The notes beneath the pieces were generated by a model, which did not search any database, was not told where the DNA came from, and saw only the letters and a list, made by a program, of their open reading frames with translations. A program made the position numbers and the translations under genes. From positions 42,571,260 through 42,635,259 of the forward strand of contig NC_065530.1 of NCBI RefSeq assembly GCF_020184175.1: a stretch of DNA of 64,000 nt, written 5' to 3'. Shown piece by piece: positions 53,075-64,000 of this stretch. Position 1 is the first letter of the stretch, and each line of letters opens with the position of its first letter. The stretch comes from Aphis gossypii (taxonomy: Eukaryota > Arthropoda > Insecta > Hemiptera > Aphididae).

Positions 53075-55012
53075 TTAACATGTGCCGGCTGTTGTCGTAG
53101 CAGACGTAATCGTCAACGCAGATGTGGTTAACGAAGACATAAACGTTGGCGATAATGTAGATGTCATGGTCGTTGTATTCGATGTAGTTGTCGTCATAGT
53201 TGTCCTTGTGCTTGCCATCTTGATCTTGGAATTTTTCAATGGATAGTCTTCAAAATTTTCAAAGTCATTCGTCCATTCAGAAGAAGTTTCGATCATCATA
53301 GTCTGTTTTTCTGGAGGAGTCGTCGTCACCAAAGCGTCGTTTACAAATAATTCGTCTAGAAAATCTGCTGTTGAACTAACAAAAAGTATTATAGTTTTAT
53401 AAAATTTTAATAACTCTGAAACAACTTGTTGAAATTTTTATTTAGATATATTAACATTTTCAAGAAAAAACTATCTATTTGATAATTTAGAATAAATAAA
53501 TAAGAGTAATTTTCTGAAAATACGAAACTTGTACCACAATTGCACATTATAATACGCCTTAAACTAAGTCAGTATTTCGAAGTATAACTAAGTATACTTA
53601 AAAATTTCAAAAACTTGAATTAAAATAAATCCATTACTAAAAGAAAAAATGACAGTAATCATGGTTGGTGAATCAATCATAGAACTTCTCATTTTGTATT
53701 AATTTTTTTATATGTATTATATGAATATAAATGCTGTAGTGCGGCGTAAAGTGTAGGCAATATAGGTACATAACTAAATCGAAGATAGTTTTAACTTTTA
53801 AGGGGATTGGAAGCGGTAATTTTTTTTCAACACACACGCCAAACATGGAATTATAGAAGTGTTTTTCGACGTACCAATTGATATAATGAAGCAATAAAAG
53901 TTCTGAGAATAAATTTGAATAGCAGTGAAGTTAATTTGAGATCAATTTTCCTACATTTTTGATATTATTCTTAAATTACTCTCAACATTTAGTTTGTTCC
54001 CAATTTCCCATATAACTTTATTATCGATCAAATATTATTAAGCACATAATAAAAATATATAAGTAATATTATTTTCTAAATATATACGTTAGTAATGTTA
54101 ATATTATACGATCCACAGCCCAGTTCGGTCAGTTCCGCACTGTTCGCTACCCACAGGTGAGCCGCGGCTCTTTGACTGGAAACCACTGGTTTAGTTTATT
54201 GAGAAAAGAAAATTTAGTGATAACAATAACAATAACAATAAGAACGACTCATGAGTTCATAAATTCACACAACAACAACACTTTTCTTCTATTTTTGTAT
54301 TTAATGTAATTGTTATTATAATATAATCCCTAATTTATGATCTAATTTGATCATTTATACTGTGTGTTATAGTTATGTTCAGATCGGAAATAGCTTGTTT
54401 TAAATTAAATTAACACATTAATCAATTATTAATTAAGAGTTCCAGGAAACGTGATCTGCAACCATAAATATTAACTATAAATCAATAACATAAATATATA
54501 TAATATAAGCTAATATATTATTATATTATTTAATAAATGTTAGTCATATGTATTTAGATAACATCATTTCTTATTTTGTACCAATAGAATATAATTATCG
54601 TGACATCGTGTATTGTTTTATATTAAGACATTAAGTACCTACCTATCTAATTCTAAAAATTCGTTTTTCAAATAATTAAAGTGTTTTCGAATTTTTAGAA
54701 TATATTTAAAAGTTTAATTCAGATACAAACACAAAATTTCAATTTGAAAATTTGACGATGGGTGAAGTCATATTATATTTTTTACTACTCACTCGACATC
54801 ATTGTTGTGGTTGTACTTGATTTGGGGCCAATCATTTGAATCCAAAATTATGGTTGACTTGACACTCAATAATATTACGAATGATACGTAAAATATAAAA
54901 ATCTAAAACAAAAAAATCAACCATTATAGTAAAGAACGATGTTAAATTAAAATAGAGTCATCGTGTTAATAACGAAATAATGATATCTCACTTTGAATTC
55001 GGACGATTTCAT
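53075..55012 (-). CDS. Secreted Thr/Ser-rich protein, 143 residues, unrecognised
   Basis: I do not recognise this gene. Three exons join in phase: 55012-54992 (MKSSEFK), 54902-54793, 53375-53075, giving 143 residues and TAA. Donors are GTGAGAT and GTGAGTAG; acceptors are TTTTAG and TTGTTAG. Residues 8-21 (IFIFYVSFVILLSV) form a hydrophobic core after a lysine-containing start, a clear signal peptide with cleavage near 22-24. Residues 28-98 are acidic (FLDELFVND, WTNDFENFED). Residues 99-142 hold 21 Thr plus Ser, mucin-like, with an N-T-T sequon at 110 and another at N92. It ends in Cys. There is no membrane anchor and no known domain. The splice-site agreement and frame continuity support a real gene. 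A secreted or salivary effector-like, or cuticle/mucin-like, role is conjecture. Confidence 0.72.
54110..54188 (-). mobile_element. Possible hAT-like element end inside the secreted-protein intron
   Basis: On the minus strand, from 54188: CAGTGGTTTCCAGTCAAAGA followed by GCCGCGGCTC. This is the CAGTGG-led end familiar from hAT (Buster/SPIN-like) elements. The other end was not found. It lies in the 1.4-kb intron 53376-54792. Confidence 0.4.
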
Positions 55013-55799
55013 TTTTGACAAAAAAAAAAAAAATAGTTAGCCAACATACACGAACACGGTTTAAATTTTTTTTACTGAATTATATGATGTGTATAGGTAT
55101 AGCACACAAACACGCTTATACAATAAATGATCAAGATGTTATAATAATTATAAATATTTAGCCTATAAATGTATAATATTTCACATAACAACAGTAATAA
55201 CAAGTAAAAATACGAGATACCGCGCGTGTCTCCAGACAGTTAAAAGGTTCCAAAGTCATTGGATAATTGTAGTTTTATTAGATACTTATTATACATAGTA
55301 GTGACTAACTAGTGAGTGTAATTAATGGAGTAGAAGTCCAATAGATCTAATTTGACATTACACGATCAGACATCAGTAGAGTATTGCCGCAAACACACAG
55401 AATAAATAATAATACAAAACTCAATAAAATTATGCAACGTAATAGTCTCTCCAAGCGTAGAAACTAGAAAAAGTAAAAATATCCAATTGTGGGTAAGTTA
55501 ATAAAATTATATCGAGTTGACAACGTTAAATCATAATCACATACTAACAAGTTATAATAATAGTTAGACCACAAATAATATATTGGTATGGAGTAAATAG
55601 TTACAATATTTTGTTTTAAATAAGTGCTGTTTAAACTGAAAACTAAAACCGGTATTTTGTAAAAATGTTTGATTAAAAAATTTTAAAATCACGTGATGTA
55701 ATATTACAGGTTACGAGAAGTCAACAAAAATTCCCACACATCTTAACTTCAATGAACATTGTAACCTTGGTTTTATTTTCGTTTTGTTAAATAGTACTA

Positions 55800-56110
55800 C
55801 CTACCTACTTTGGTGAACAAGAGACGTCATTAAACACTTGACACTTCTTGCCGTAGTAGTCGTCATTATCGTCACCGCCGTTATTCGAACGATATGTCGA
55901 CTAGTGTAAAGTACTTTAAAGTAGTTCCACACGTCTACGACACAGTAACCACGGCGCGGCGCTGCGCTCTAAAAATCATAACATAAAAATTATTATTATA
56001 GTAATTTGGTCTGAGTTACGGCAGCACTTTGCGGTTGCTGCTCGAGAAGTCGTCATATTATTGTTGGACAGATGTACGCACAAAGTGAATGAAAGACAGT
56101 CCAAGTAATT
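55800..56110. promoter_or_regulatory. CpG-richer block upstream of the secreted-protein gene
   Basis: Contains CACGGCGCGGCGCTGCGCTC near 55,950 and other CpG-rich words, unlike the flanking AT-rich DNA; such blocks mark promoters elsewhere in this window. On the minus strand an acceptor-like TTTTTAG ends at 55969, and one frame is open from 55968 to 55804. A second frame is open 55900-55808 (ending C-Q-V-F-N-D-V-S-C-S-P-K) and is followed 28 bp later by AATAAA (55777-55772). It may be a 5' exon and promoter of the downstream gene or a separate small exon. Confidence 0.35.
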
Positions 56111-59100
56111 ATATCGCCGAAGGAAAAAAACGATTGATTTTTATTGTTTTACTGTAAATCAACATGTATTAGTTCGTGTTAATTTGATAATTAAATATAA
56201 ATAGGTATATTATATTTACAAATTACGAGCTACTGGAACTATGAGATGGCGTAATCACTCTACGGAAGGTTAGGTTAGGTTATATATATAAGTAATAGGT
56301 AAGCAGTTACGGGGAAAGTTGATTAATTTGGTTTTAAAGATGTATTAAAACGTCTGATACATGATATTTTTAAGAAATTAAGAAACATATTAATGATGTT
56401 ATTATTAACAACTATTAAGATGTAAATTATATCATTAAAAATAATTTATTGCCTAATAAAGTAATAACATGTATATTTTGTACTTTTGTCATCATTATTG
56501 TTTATTTATTGTGCATTATAATTGAAATATGAAGCAGAAGATGACAACAAACGAGTAAATTATTTAAAAAAATATATCTTTTAAACAATACTTGCTTTAA
56601 GATAACACCACACCTGGCAAACATTACTAATGTGTATCAGTTCCAATTTAGTGTAAGACGTAAGTAATAACACTAATAAGTATAACCTTAACCAATAAAA
56701 AAATCGTAAAAATATATGAAATACTGATACTATTTTTACCTTATAGTTTGATAATAGGCCGATTCATTCAATTGTTAAAAGTTATTACACAAAATTGGAA
56801 CTGCTAAACAAACTTATATTATTGTAGTAATATACTCGTAACTTTTGTAAGACTATAAGACTACGTATACGGAACGCGGATTATCATAATAGAAATATTT
56901 TCAAAAAAGTTCTTATTTTTATTTTTTTTTTTTTTGAGATAATGGGTCGTGCAAATGATACTCGAATGAATAATGGATTTCCCACTGCTAAGTTCAAAGA
57001 ATTACAATTTATAATAAATGTGATAAAAGTACAAAGTCTGAAAAATAAAAATATTAAGTGTCACCACTCACTATCAGTAGACTTCCTATTATAGTTCCTT
57101 TTATCAGGTCTATCCATGTGTATAATATAAATGATTATAATGATAATATTATTACCTATTAAAATATATATGTAATGTATATTATTTAAAAACAATAATA
57201 GTTAAAATAAAACAAACCAAAAATATTATTAAATTATTTATTAGTAGATAGGTCATCTATATTCTATATGTATGACGTAGGTACCTATATTGATTGTACA
57301 TAATGACGACGTTTCACACTAATTATTGAACGTTCACAGTCGTTGCGCGACTGTATACGTTATGTACGGATATAAAAGATGATTTGTCAAATAAAATTTA
57401 CTTTTTTTACTAGGCATCTAAATTATTTTCAACATTTTTATGCGTTTAAATCTGAATTTGAATAAGGAAGTAGTTTAATAACTATTATTAATCCTCTTAT
57501 ATCAACCCAGCATAATATAGCAAATGTGATACCTATATTTGAAATTTAGTTTATATCATTTTTTTACAATCGTTAGGTAATAAACATACAATATTGTAAA
57601 GATAACTGAAAATCAATGTACCTATGTATCTATTTAAATATTTGTATAATAACTTCACGATATCAAGATTCTGATATCAAAAAAGTAATCTTAGCGCAAT
57701 GTAAAATAAAATATTTTCTGCACGATATTTGCTGTACAGTACTACAGTGTACCTACCTACATGTTATAATTATTAGGTACCTATTTACTTGATACCTAAA
57801 AATTTTTATCTTAAATCACATACTTACAGTGTATGTATTAAATGTTAGTAATAATATATCGAATATCTGATTTATTAAGAATATTCATTGGTATCATGTT
57901 AACGAGACTCATACCTATAGAATACTATAATATTGACACTAATGAAACTAAAATTTATAAGATATCCAAAAAAGTTTATCTTGAGAATTAAGGATTTTGT
58001 CAAATATAAATTATATACTTGGAAAAAATTTCGCAATAATTATAAATATATATTTTTTTTCTAACGCCTTATCATAATAATATTAAATAGGTGTCAAAGG
58101 CACGAGGACAACATATGAGGTGTATAATTAAAACATTTTTCTTTAAAAAAATAAAATATTTATAACTACTTACTCGTATATTTAGTTTAAAACAAAATTA
58201 GTTCTATCAAATCGCCAACTGAATTTACCAGTTTTTTCTATTAACATTTGGTATTTTGTTTTTACTTTATTAAAGCAGTCTGCAACTTTTTGAATTCTGG
58301 CCCCATATTAAAAAATTTAAAGTTTTATGGACCATATAGAACAAAAATTAAAAATGTTTTATTATTATATCAAAATGCTATAATTTAACAGTTATAAATT
58401 AGAAAATAATAATAATAAAACTGTTTGAATAGGTACTTGGTAAATGCACTAAATGTGATTTTTGTTGTTGGATATTGTTCACTATTTTTTTTCGAATTCA
58501 TCATCATTTATTTATTCACACTCTATATGCACATAGTTGAGATGGTCATCCGTTAAGCTTGAATGGCGAGAATTTCCATTTTTTTGTATAAAAAAACTTC
58601 ATTTTCACACCTACTATGTACCTAGATGGCTAGATCCAAATGTACAATATTTTATAGCTATATATTTTTAATTTTTGAAAATTATATAGTAAGTTCAGCA
58701 TAATATAATTAAGTTAATTGTTAGAATGCGTTTTTAAGAACATATTAGAACTGCAAGTCTATTATTTCCATTTGAAGTGCTCAAGTGTCAAAAAATATTC
58801 TTACAAGTAGAGAATTATCATATAACGTTTTAATTCATTTTTTTCAAGATGAAACCGTAAAACTGTAAAAATTTCAAAATTACTTCAAAAGACTTAATAT
58901 GAAACAACAATACAACATAAGTTGACTTTTTAATTATATAATTTAATATTAAAATTATGCATATTTAACACATTATACTTCAACAAATCAAAAAAAAAAA
59001 AAAACCACAGTTAAGAAATCCAAATTTCATTTTTGAGCCCGGACGCGTCTTCTCTCTTTTCTTCCAAAAAAAATTGTGTCTCTTCATATGACATCTTACC

Positions 59101-61100
59101 AAGATGTAATAAATAAAATACAATTTAATCATTAAAGTATTAGGTATTTATAGATATAAAATGTGTAGTTTCAAGGAAATAGCTATAACATAAAATATTA
59201 AATTTAATTGTCGATTTGAAACGGGCCACTGATTGTAAATCATTATAGTGACTTTATAGTGTAACTTTGATAAAAATGTATTTATAAGAACATATATAGG
59301 TATAATTCCGAGAAATAAGACTTAAGATTTTTACTACCTACTTATTTTACTTATTTTGCACTGTATAATATTATAAACGTAATTATTATTTATTAAATGT
59401 GTGTAAAAGTAAATACCAATAAAACAATTTTATAATTTTATATTGTAACCTCGAAAATCTTAATCCGGGTGTACCTACAGATAATTATTAGATATAGACC
59501 ACAGCTCATAAGTATCTACTGACCACTTTAAATACCAATAAATATAATAAGTAATAACTATTAATTCTTTTATTGATTTCGGAAGCATGAAGTCTGCATT
59601 AAAAATGCACTATATAAATTTAAAAATTTACTTAAAAATGTACTGTCTACAGACAGTCTTTAGTAAGCATGGCTTAATACGCAATCACTTACAATTTACT
59701 AACTTATAAGAGTGATGAGGTATTGAAGTGGTCTGTATTGGGACTATTGAGTGCAATTGAATTTGACATGCCGAAACAGCAACTGCGTAATTTTTTTATT
59801 TGTTTTATTATATACTACACTGGCACATAGCAGACATCACTTTACACATAATAAGCGTAGGTACTTAAATGACGTGTAAGTAGGCGGAAGTGGAAAAGAA
59901 CACGCACGCATCTATATACAGTTTTTTACAATTATCGTATTCTGTACGAGTTCAAACGAACAAGGAAGGAGAACTTTTAACAGGGGTCATTAGTAGTTAT
60001 ACCTACTTTTTCTAGTTTTAATTTAAAATACATATATACTTACTCAATTATACTAATAAATTAACCATTGGTAATTTTATTTAATGTTCTCTGTATTCAA
60101 ACGCTTATGGGTTCTTGGTCCAGAAAAATATTTATCTATAGCTATACATTAATATCAACAAAATTACGTGTTACGGAAGATACAGCTACCCAATTCTATT
60201 AACCCTTACGAGTACTCAAGTCTCAAGTCCTATGTATTTACATTTGCAGGTCTAGAATTACTTTTTGCCAGAAGTTTACTTAGGAATACGTTTTTAAATT
60301 GTGTTTTGTAGTTTTAATTATAGTCAAAACATAATTAGGCCTATCACTTTAACCTGGATCAACCTTCGTTGTTTAATTAGTAAGTCATCTCCCTTCAAAT
60401 GGATGAAAATAATTACTATTTTGCATATTTTATAATACATGAATACAAACTAGTTATACTTTTGAAATTTTAACATAAAAGTACTGACAACAATGTCTAA
60501 GGTTAAAAAAAATCAGTGTACTTTTTAAGGAATAAACCCAAGTTCATCTTCAATTTACATATTACAATATTGACCTTCTACTCTCACCACATATCGATTG
60601 CAATTTTTAATATTTTCCGATACTTGTTTACTTATAATAAGTATACGATATATAAGTATCTATTATGTTGTTCACAATCAGTCACTCGCCCAATATATGC
60701 GTCAGCGTCTCAATGTGATCTGAGAACGCATATCAATACCGTCTTCAAAATATAAATAGGTAATATTAAGCAGAACTAAGCAATGACCTCGTGTTCAAAT
60801 ATTTTTCATATACTAGGCAACTTACAATACCCAGCAGTACAAGATATTGTATCTTGGAATAATACGTATTAATCTACGCATAACCACTTTTCTTTTTATA
60901 CAAAAGAATAATAAATTTGTCTTTTTGCTGAAACGGTCATAAACATCCGTAGACCAGACTATAATTAGATTTCGTGATGTGTTTTCCGTCTATGAATGAT
61001 TGGCAGTTATTTACCCACGGCTACCGATTCCCGTGAAAAATAAACAATAAAAATAACAAAAATTTGAAAGATGTAAAAATTTAATGCAATGGCGCATATT
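56111..61100. other. AT-rich intergenic DNA
   Basis: No gene recognised. ORF 60516-60755 has no family features. One possible hAT relic is listed separately at 58,276. Confidence 0.4.
58276..58345 (+). mobile_element. Possible hAT-like element end (relic)
   Basis: CAGTCTGCAACTTTTTGAAT followed by CTGGCCCCATATT and TTTTATGGACC resembles hAT ends of the CAGTGGTTCTCAAC...GGCC kind. No partner end or target duplication. Confidence 0.3.
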
Positions 61101-63350
61101 ATATTATAATAGTTTTAATGTTATTAATTATATTAATATTATTATCGTTTAAAGAGACAAATAAATAATAATATACATCTTAAAATTGTACGTAAAAAAG
61201 TTACTGACATGTCTACTAAAAGTTATGTTAGGCGGGTCATCGTCGTCGTATGCAGAAGGGGGTGGTGGGACGTTGGAGTATAGAGTACAGAGATTCCCTG
61301 TCCAACATACATACGAGCGAGATCACACACACGCATACACACACACACACACACACAAACATACTAGTTAAACTATAGTCGTATTGTTGTTCAAGTGTTG
61401 AATACATATAATTAAAAGATTATTTTAATTCCGGTTAGCTGACGGGGCAGCAGCAAAGGAAACGCGCTCCTATAACACTGTCAAATAAGTTTCTTCAAAT
61501 ATTTATTATTATTTTTCAATAATCACGTATACTGAGAAGTAGAAAAAAAATCTACACAATAAATAAGACTAAATAATCGATAGGTGGCTAAGAACTACGT
61601 AAATTTTTCATTTTTTTTTTTTCAATAGTTTTTAACTGTAAACATTTTGGTCCGTATTCGTTGTGATCAACACACACGATAAAAAAAATACACACAAGTA
61701 TTGTCAGTACATGTAGTTAAATGATTACAGCGCAAGAAAAAAAAATATCACAAAAAAAAAAAAAACTCGAAATGCTATCAATAAAGACTCGTGCGATAAA
61801 TAAACAGAGTAGAGCGTAACAAATGGATATAATATATTGTTAATATTTTTTAAATGTTATTATTCGCACAGTATACTATTGACATTGGTTTTCTTTTTTT
61901 TTTTTATCTTATTAGTTACAATATCTATAGTATATGAACCAAAAAAAAAAAAATCAAACTTTTTGGAAAAAACTCGATGAGAAAGCATTACGATTTTTTT
62001 TTCTTCGTTTAACAAAAATTTCATAAAGTTAATTATCATATATTATAATGTAATAAACCCTATAATAATTCTATAATAAACACATAACCTACATTTTTAT
62101 TATTTTTTTTTTTTTTTTTTTTTTTTTAATCTAAGAAAACGGAATGACGAAAACATTCAAAATGTTGCACTTGTTTTCTTTGCGTTATAGGTGTTAAAAA
62201 ATCATTAACTATCATTAATAGTATTACAATTAATTATTGCTGAAATTATGGTTGAAGAGACTATTATTTCGTTAAGAATTAGTTGATTAAATAATGGTAT
62301 CATAAAAGGCAGGGGTTAGACTTTAGAAATTTATAATGAAATTAGCACTATATAATGATCCCGAAATATTTCATGCTCTAAGTCAAATACTTGTTATAAA
62401 AGTAAAAACTAATTGACATAAAAGCATACATATTTATATATATTACAAGTATATATAAATGTGTATGGTATTTTAATTTATTAAGTTAAGGTGAAAATTT
62501 GGCAAAAATCAAAATAAAAGTGAATAAGTGTATAAAATAAAAATTCATACTAAATAAGAATACTACGGTACACTTTGATTCCATTTTTCTTTGTACAATT
62601 TTCATAAATATTATATGTAAACATTTTTTTAAAAAATTTTTGTTATCATCGAAAAATTAAAAGTGCAATAATAACCAAAAAGTAATAAATAATAATTGGT
62701 CATGCTTAGTTTTGTATTGACTACTAATATTAAAGTAAATGCAATTAACGAATAACAAAAACACTGGTTAAATTACAGGAACTGACTGGTGGTGGCACAC
62801 CCAATGTACCTACTAATTCTGAATTCTAAATGAGATTTTTGAGTGATGATTTTGTATAAATATATATATTCTTTAGTATAAAATAGAAAGAAAATGTTAC
62901 TCTCTTAGGTAATCAACACAAAGAATTGAGGTAAGCTACGATTTGCATAATCGTTTTTACTAGAAAAAAAAAACAAAAAAATAATTAAAAAAATAATAAA
63001 AAGCCTTATAATTTAAATACAAAAATAAAACTTTTAACACATAATACTGAACAGAAAGACATAAAATTTGTTTTTTTTTTTTTTATTGAGTTATTATTTT
63101 TTGGGAATTGTATAAGATTAAATTAAAATTGCTGTTGAATGTTCCCCTGCCAATGAGATAAAAGTAAAATCAAAGTGTACGAAAAAAAAAATTTGACAGT
63201 CTTGGAGTGAGTCGCTTTACTTTACTTATAGGGCTGTAACTATTGAATGCATATTTTTTATGTTTTCATATTTGATATTATTTGTACACAGACACTGTTT
63301 TTTTCGATGACAATATAGTTATTTTATTATAGAGCAGTCACAGAAGGCAT
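61100..63350 (-). other. Probable 3'UTR and downstream flank of 14-3-3 epsilon
   Basis: No coding exon recognised. Several minus-strand AATAAA signals (TTTATT on plus near 61,502, 62,096 and 63,082) allow alternative 3' ends. Homopolymer runs include a T tract near 62,100-62,128. A GC-richer patch near 61,230-61,320 and another near 61,435-61,475 might be conserved 3'UTR elements. The short plus frame 61186-61371 runs into the CA repeat and is not credible. UTR extent is inferred. Confidence 0.35.
61323..61356. repeat. (CA)n microsatellite
   Basis: ACACACACGCATACACACACACACACACAC run, slightly interrupted. Confidence 0.85.
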
Positions 63351-64000
63351 TTATGAGACATCTTGATCTTCAACATCTTGAAGCTGTTCTTTAGGTTCAG
63401 CTTCTGTACCTAAGATAATAATTTTAAGTTGAATAAAATAGAACAAAATATATAATTAATTTTGTATTCTTTCATACCATCTCCTTGCATATCTGAAGTC
63501 CACAAGGTTAGGTTGTCCCTTAACAACTGCATTATAAGTGTGGAATCTTTATAGCTCTCTTCGGATAACGTGTCCAATTCAGCAATTGCTTCGTCAAAAG
63601 CTTTTTTAGCTAAATGACAAGCTCTATCAGGGGTGTTGAGAATCTCATAGTAGAATACGGAAAAATTCAATGCCAAACCCAACCTGTTAGAAATAAAAAT
63701 TTTTTTAATTATTTTCAGGTGTATAATTTTTAATATTAATAATATGAACATATGGATAATACCTTATTGGGTGAGTAGGAGGTAAGTCTTGATTAGCAAT
63801 ATCGCTAGCGGCTTTATAGGCAACCAGAGAATGTTCAGCGGCTTCTTTTCTATCATCTCCAGTAGCGAATTCAGCCAGATATCTATGGTAGTCACCTTTC
63901 CTATGAAATTATTTATAAACCATTAATATCTATAACAGCACAGTTCAGTAACTATACAGTTTTAACATAGATCAACTAGATAACTTACATCTTATAATAG
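63351..64000 (-). CDS. 14-3-3epsilon: 14-3-3 epsilon, 3' exons (partial, 5' part beyond window)
   Basis: 14-3-3 proteins are cytosolic dimeric adaptors that bind phosphoserine/phosphothreonine motifs in signalling partners. Exons in transcript order: 64000-63989 (window-truncated, ends Y-K-M split), 63900-63763, 63683-63478, 63409-63351. Phases join. Seen: GDYHRYLAEFATGDDRKEAA (after the conserved K-M-K), [37 protein letters not shown] and DSTLIMQLLRDNLTLWTSD, the last forming the final helices that line the phosphopeptide groove. The tail EPKEQLQDVEDQDVS matches the insect epsilon isoform rather than zeta. Splice sites are GT-AG; the donor after G-D-G is GTATGAAAG. The N-terminal half lies to the right of the window. 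No defects are seen. Confidence 0.95.

Noticed and set aside
53673..53894. 73-codon minus-strand ORF inside the intron of the secreted-protein gene
   Set aside because: The flanking exons already join in phase without it and it has no recognisable motif; an alternative exon cannot be excluded.
61186..61371. 61-codon plus-strand ORF ending in Thr-His repeats
   Set aside because: It runs into the CA microsatellite and lies in the likely 3'UTR of 14-3-3 epsilon on the opposite strand.

Overview
The window looks like nuclear DNA of an aphid (Hemiptera, Aphididae). It is extremely AT-rich, has many TAGGTA/TACCTA words, short spliced exons, CpG-rich patches only near presumed promoters, and several insect-type transposon relics. 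The organism call is an inference; no organelle or bacterial genes were seen.

Layout. (1) 1-9,700, minus strand: a complete SPPL3-type intramembrane aspartyl protease gene. Eleven coding exons join into a 386-residue protein, and a non-coding first exon lies about 4 kb upstream at a CpG-rich block (9,350-10,480). (2) 10,480-18,930: AT-rich DNA with hAT-like MITE relics, part of an unclassified aphid-type repeat, and a 1.07-kb-spaced direct duplication. (3) 18,937-30,097: an 11-kb satellite array of about 30-32-bp subunits with higher-order modules of about 0.6 kb and an orientation switch near 19,190. All long frames here are repeat artefacts. (4) 30,098-53,070: no host gene recognised. It holds a 1.25-kb repeat with a 14-bp internal inverted repeat, TIR elements (33,741-34,245; 44,610-45,333; 46,683-46,861), a decayed MULE transposase (39,137-39,515) and small GC-richer islands. 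(5) 53,075-55,012, minus strand: a three-exon gene for a 143-residue secreted, Thr/Ser-rich protein I do not recognise. A CpG-richer block at 55,800-56,110 may be its 5' region or part of another transcript. (6) 56,110-63,350: mostly featureless, probably including the 3'UTR of the next gene. (7) 63,351-64,000, minus strand: the 3' half of 14-3-3 epsilon, cut by the window edge.

The three genes have no evident functional link. SPPL3 and 14-3-3 epsilon are conserved housekeeping-type genes; the secreted protein looks lineage-specific. The most unusual features are the satellite array with its modular and inverted structure, and the secreted Thr-rich protein. No tRNA, rRNA, CRISPR or operon was seen.
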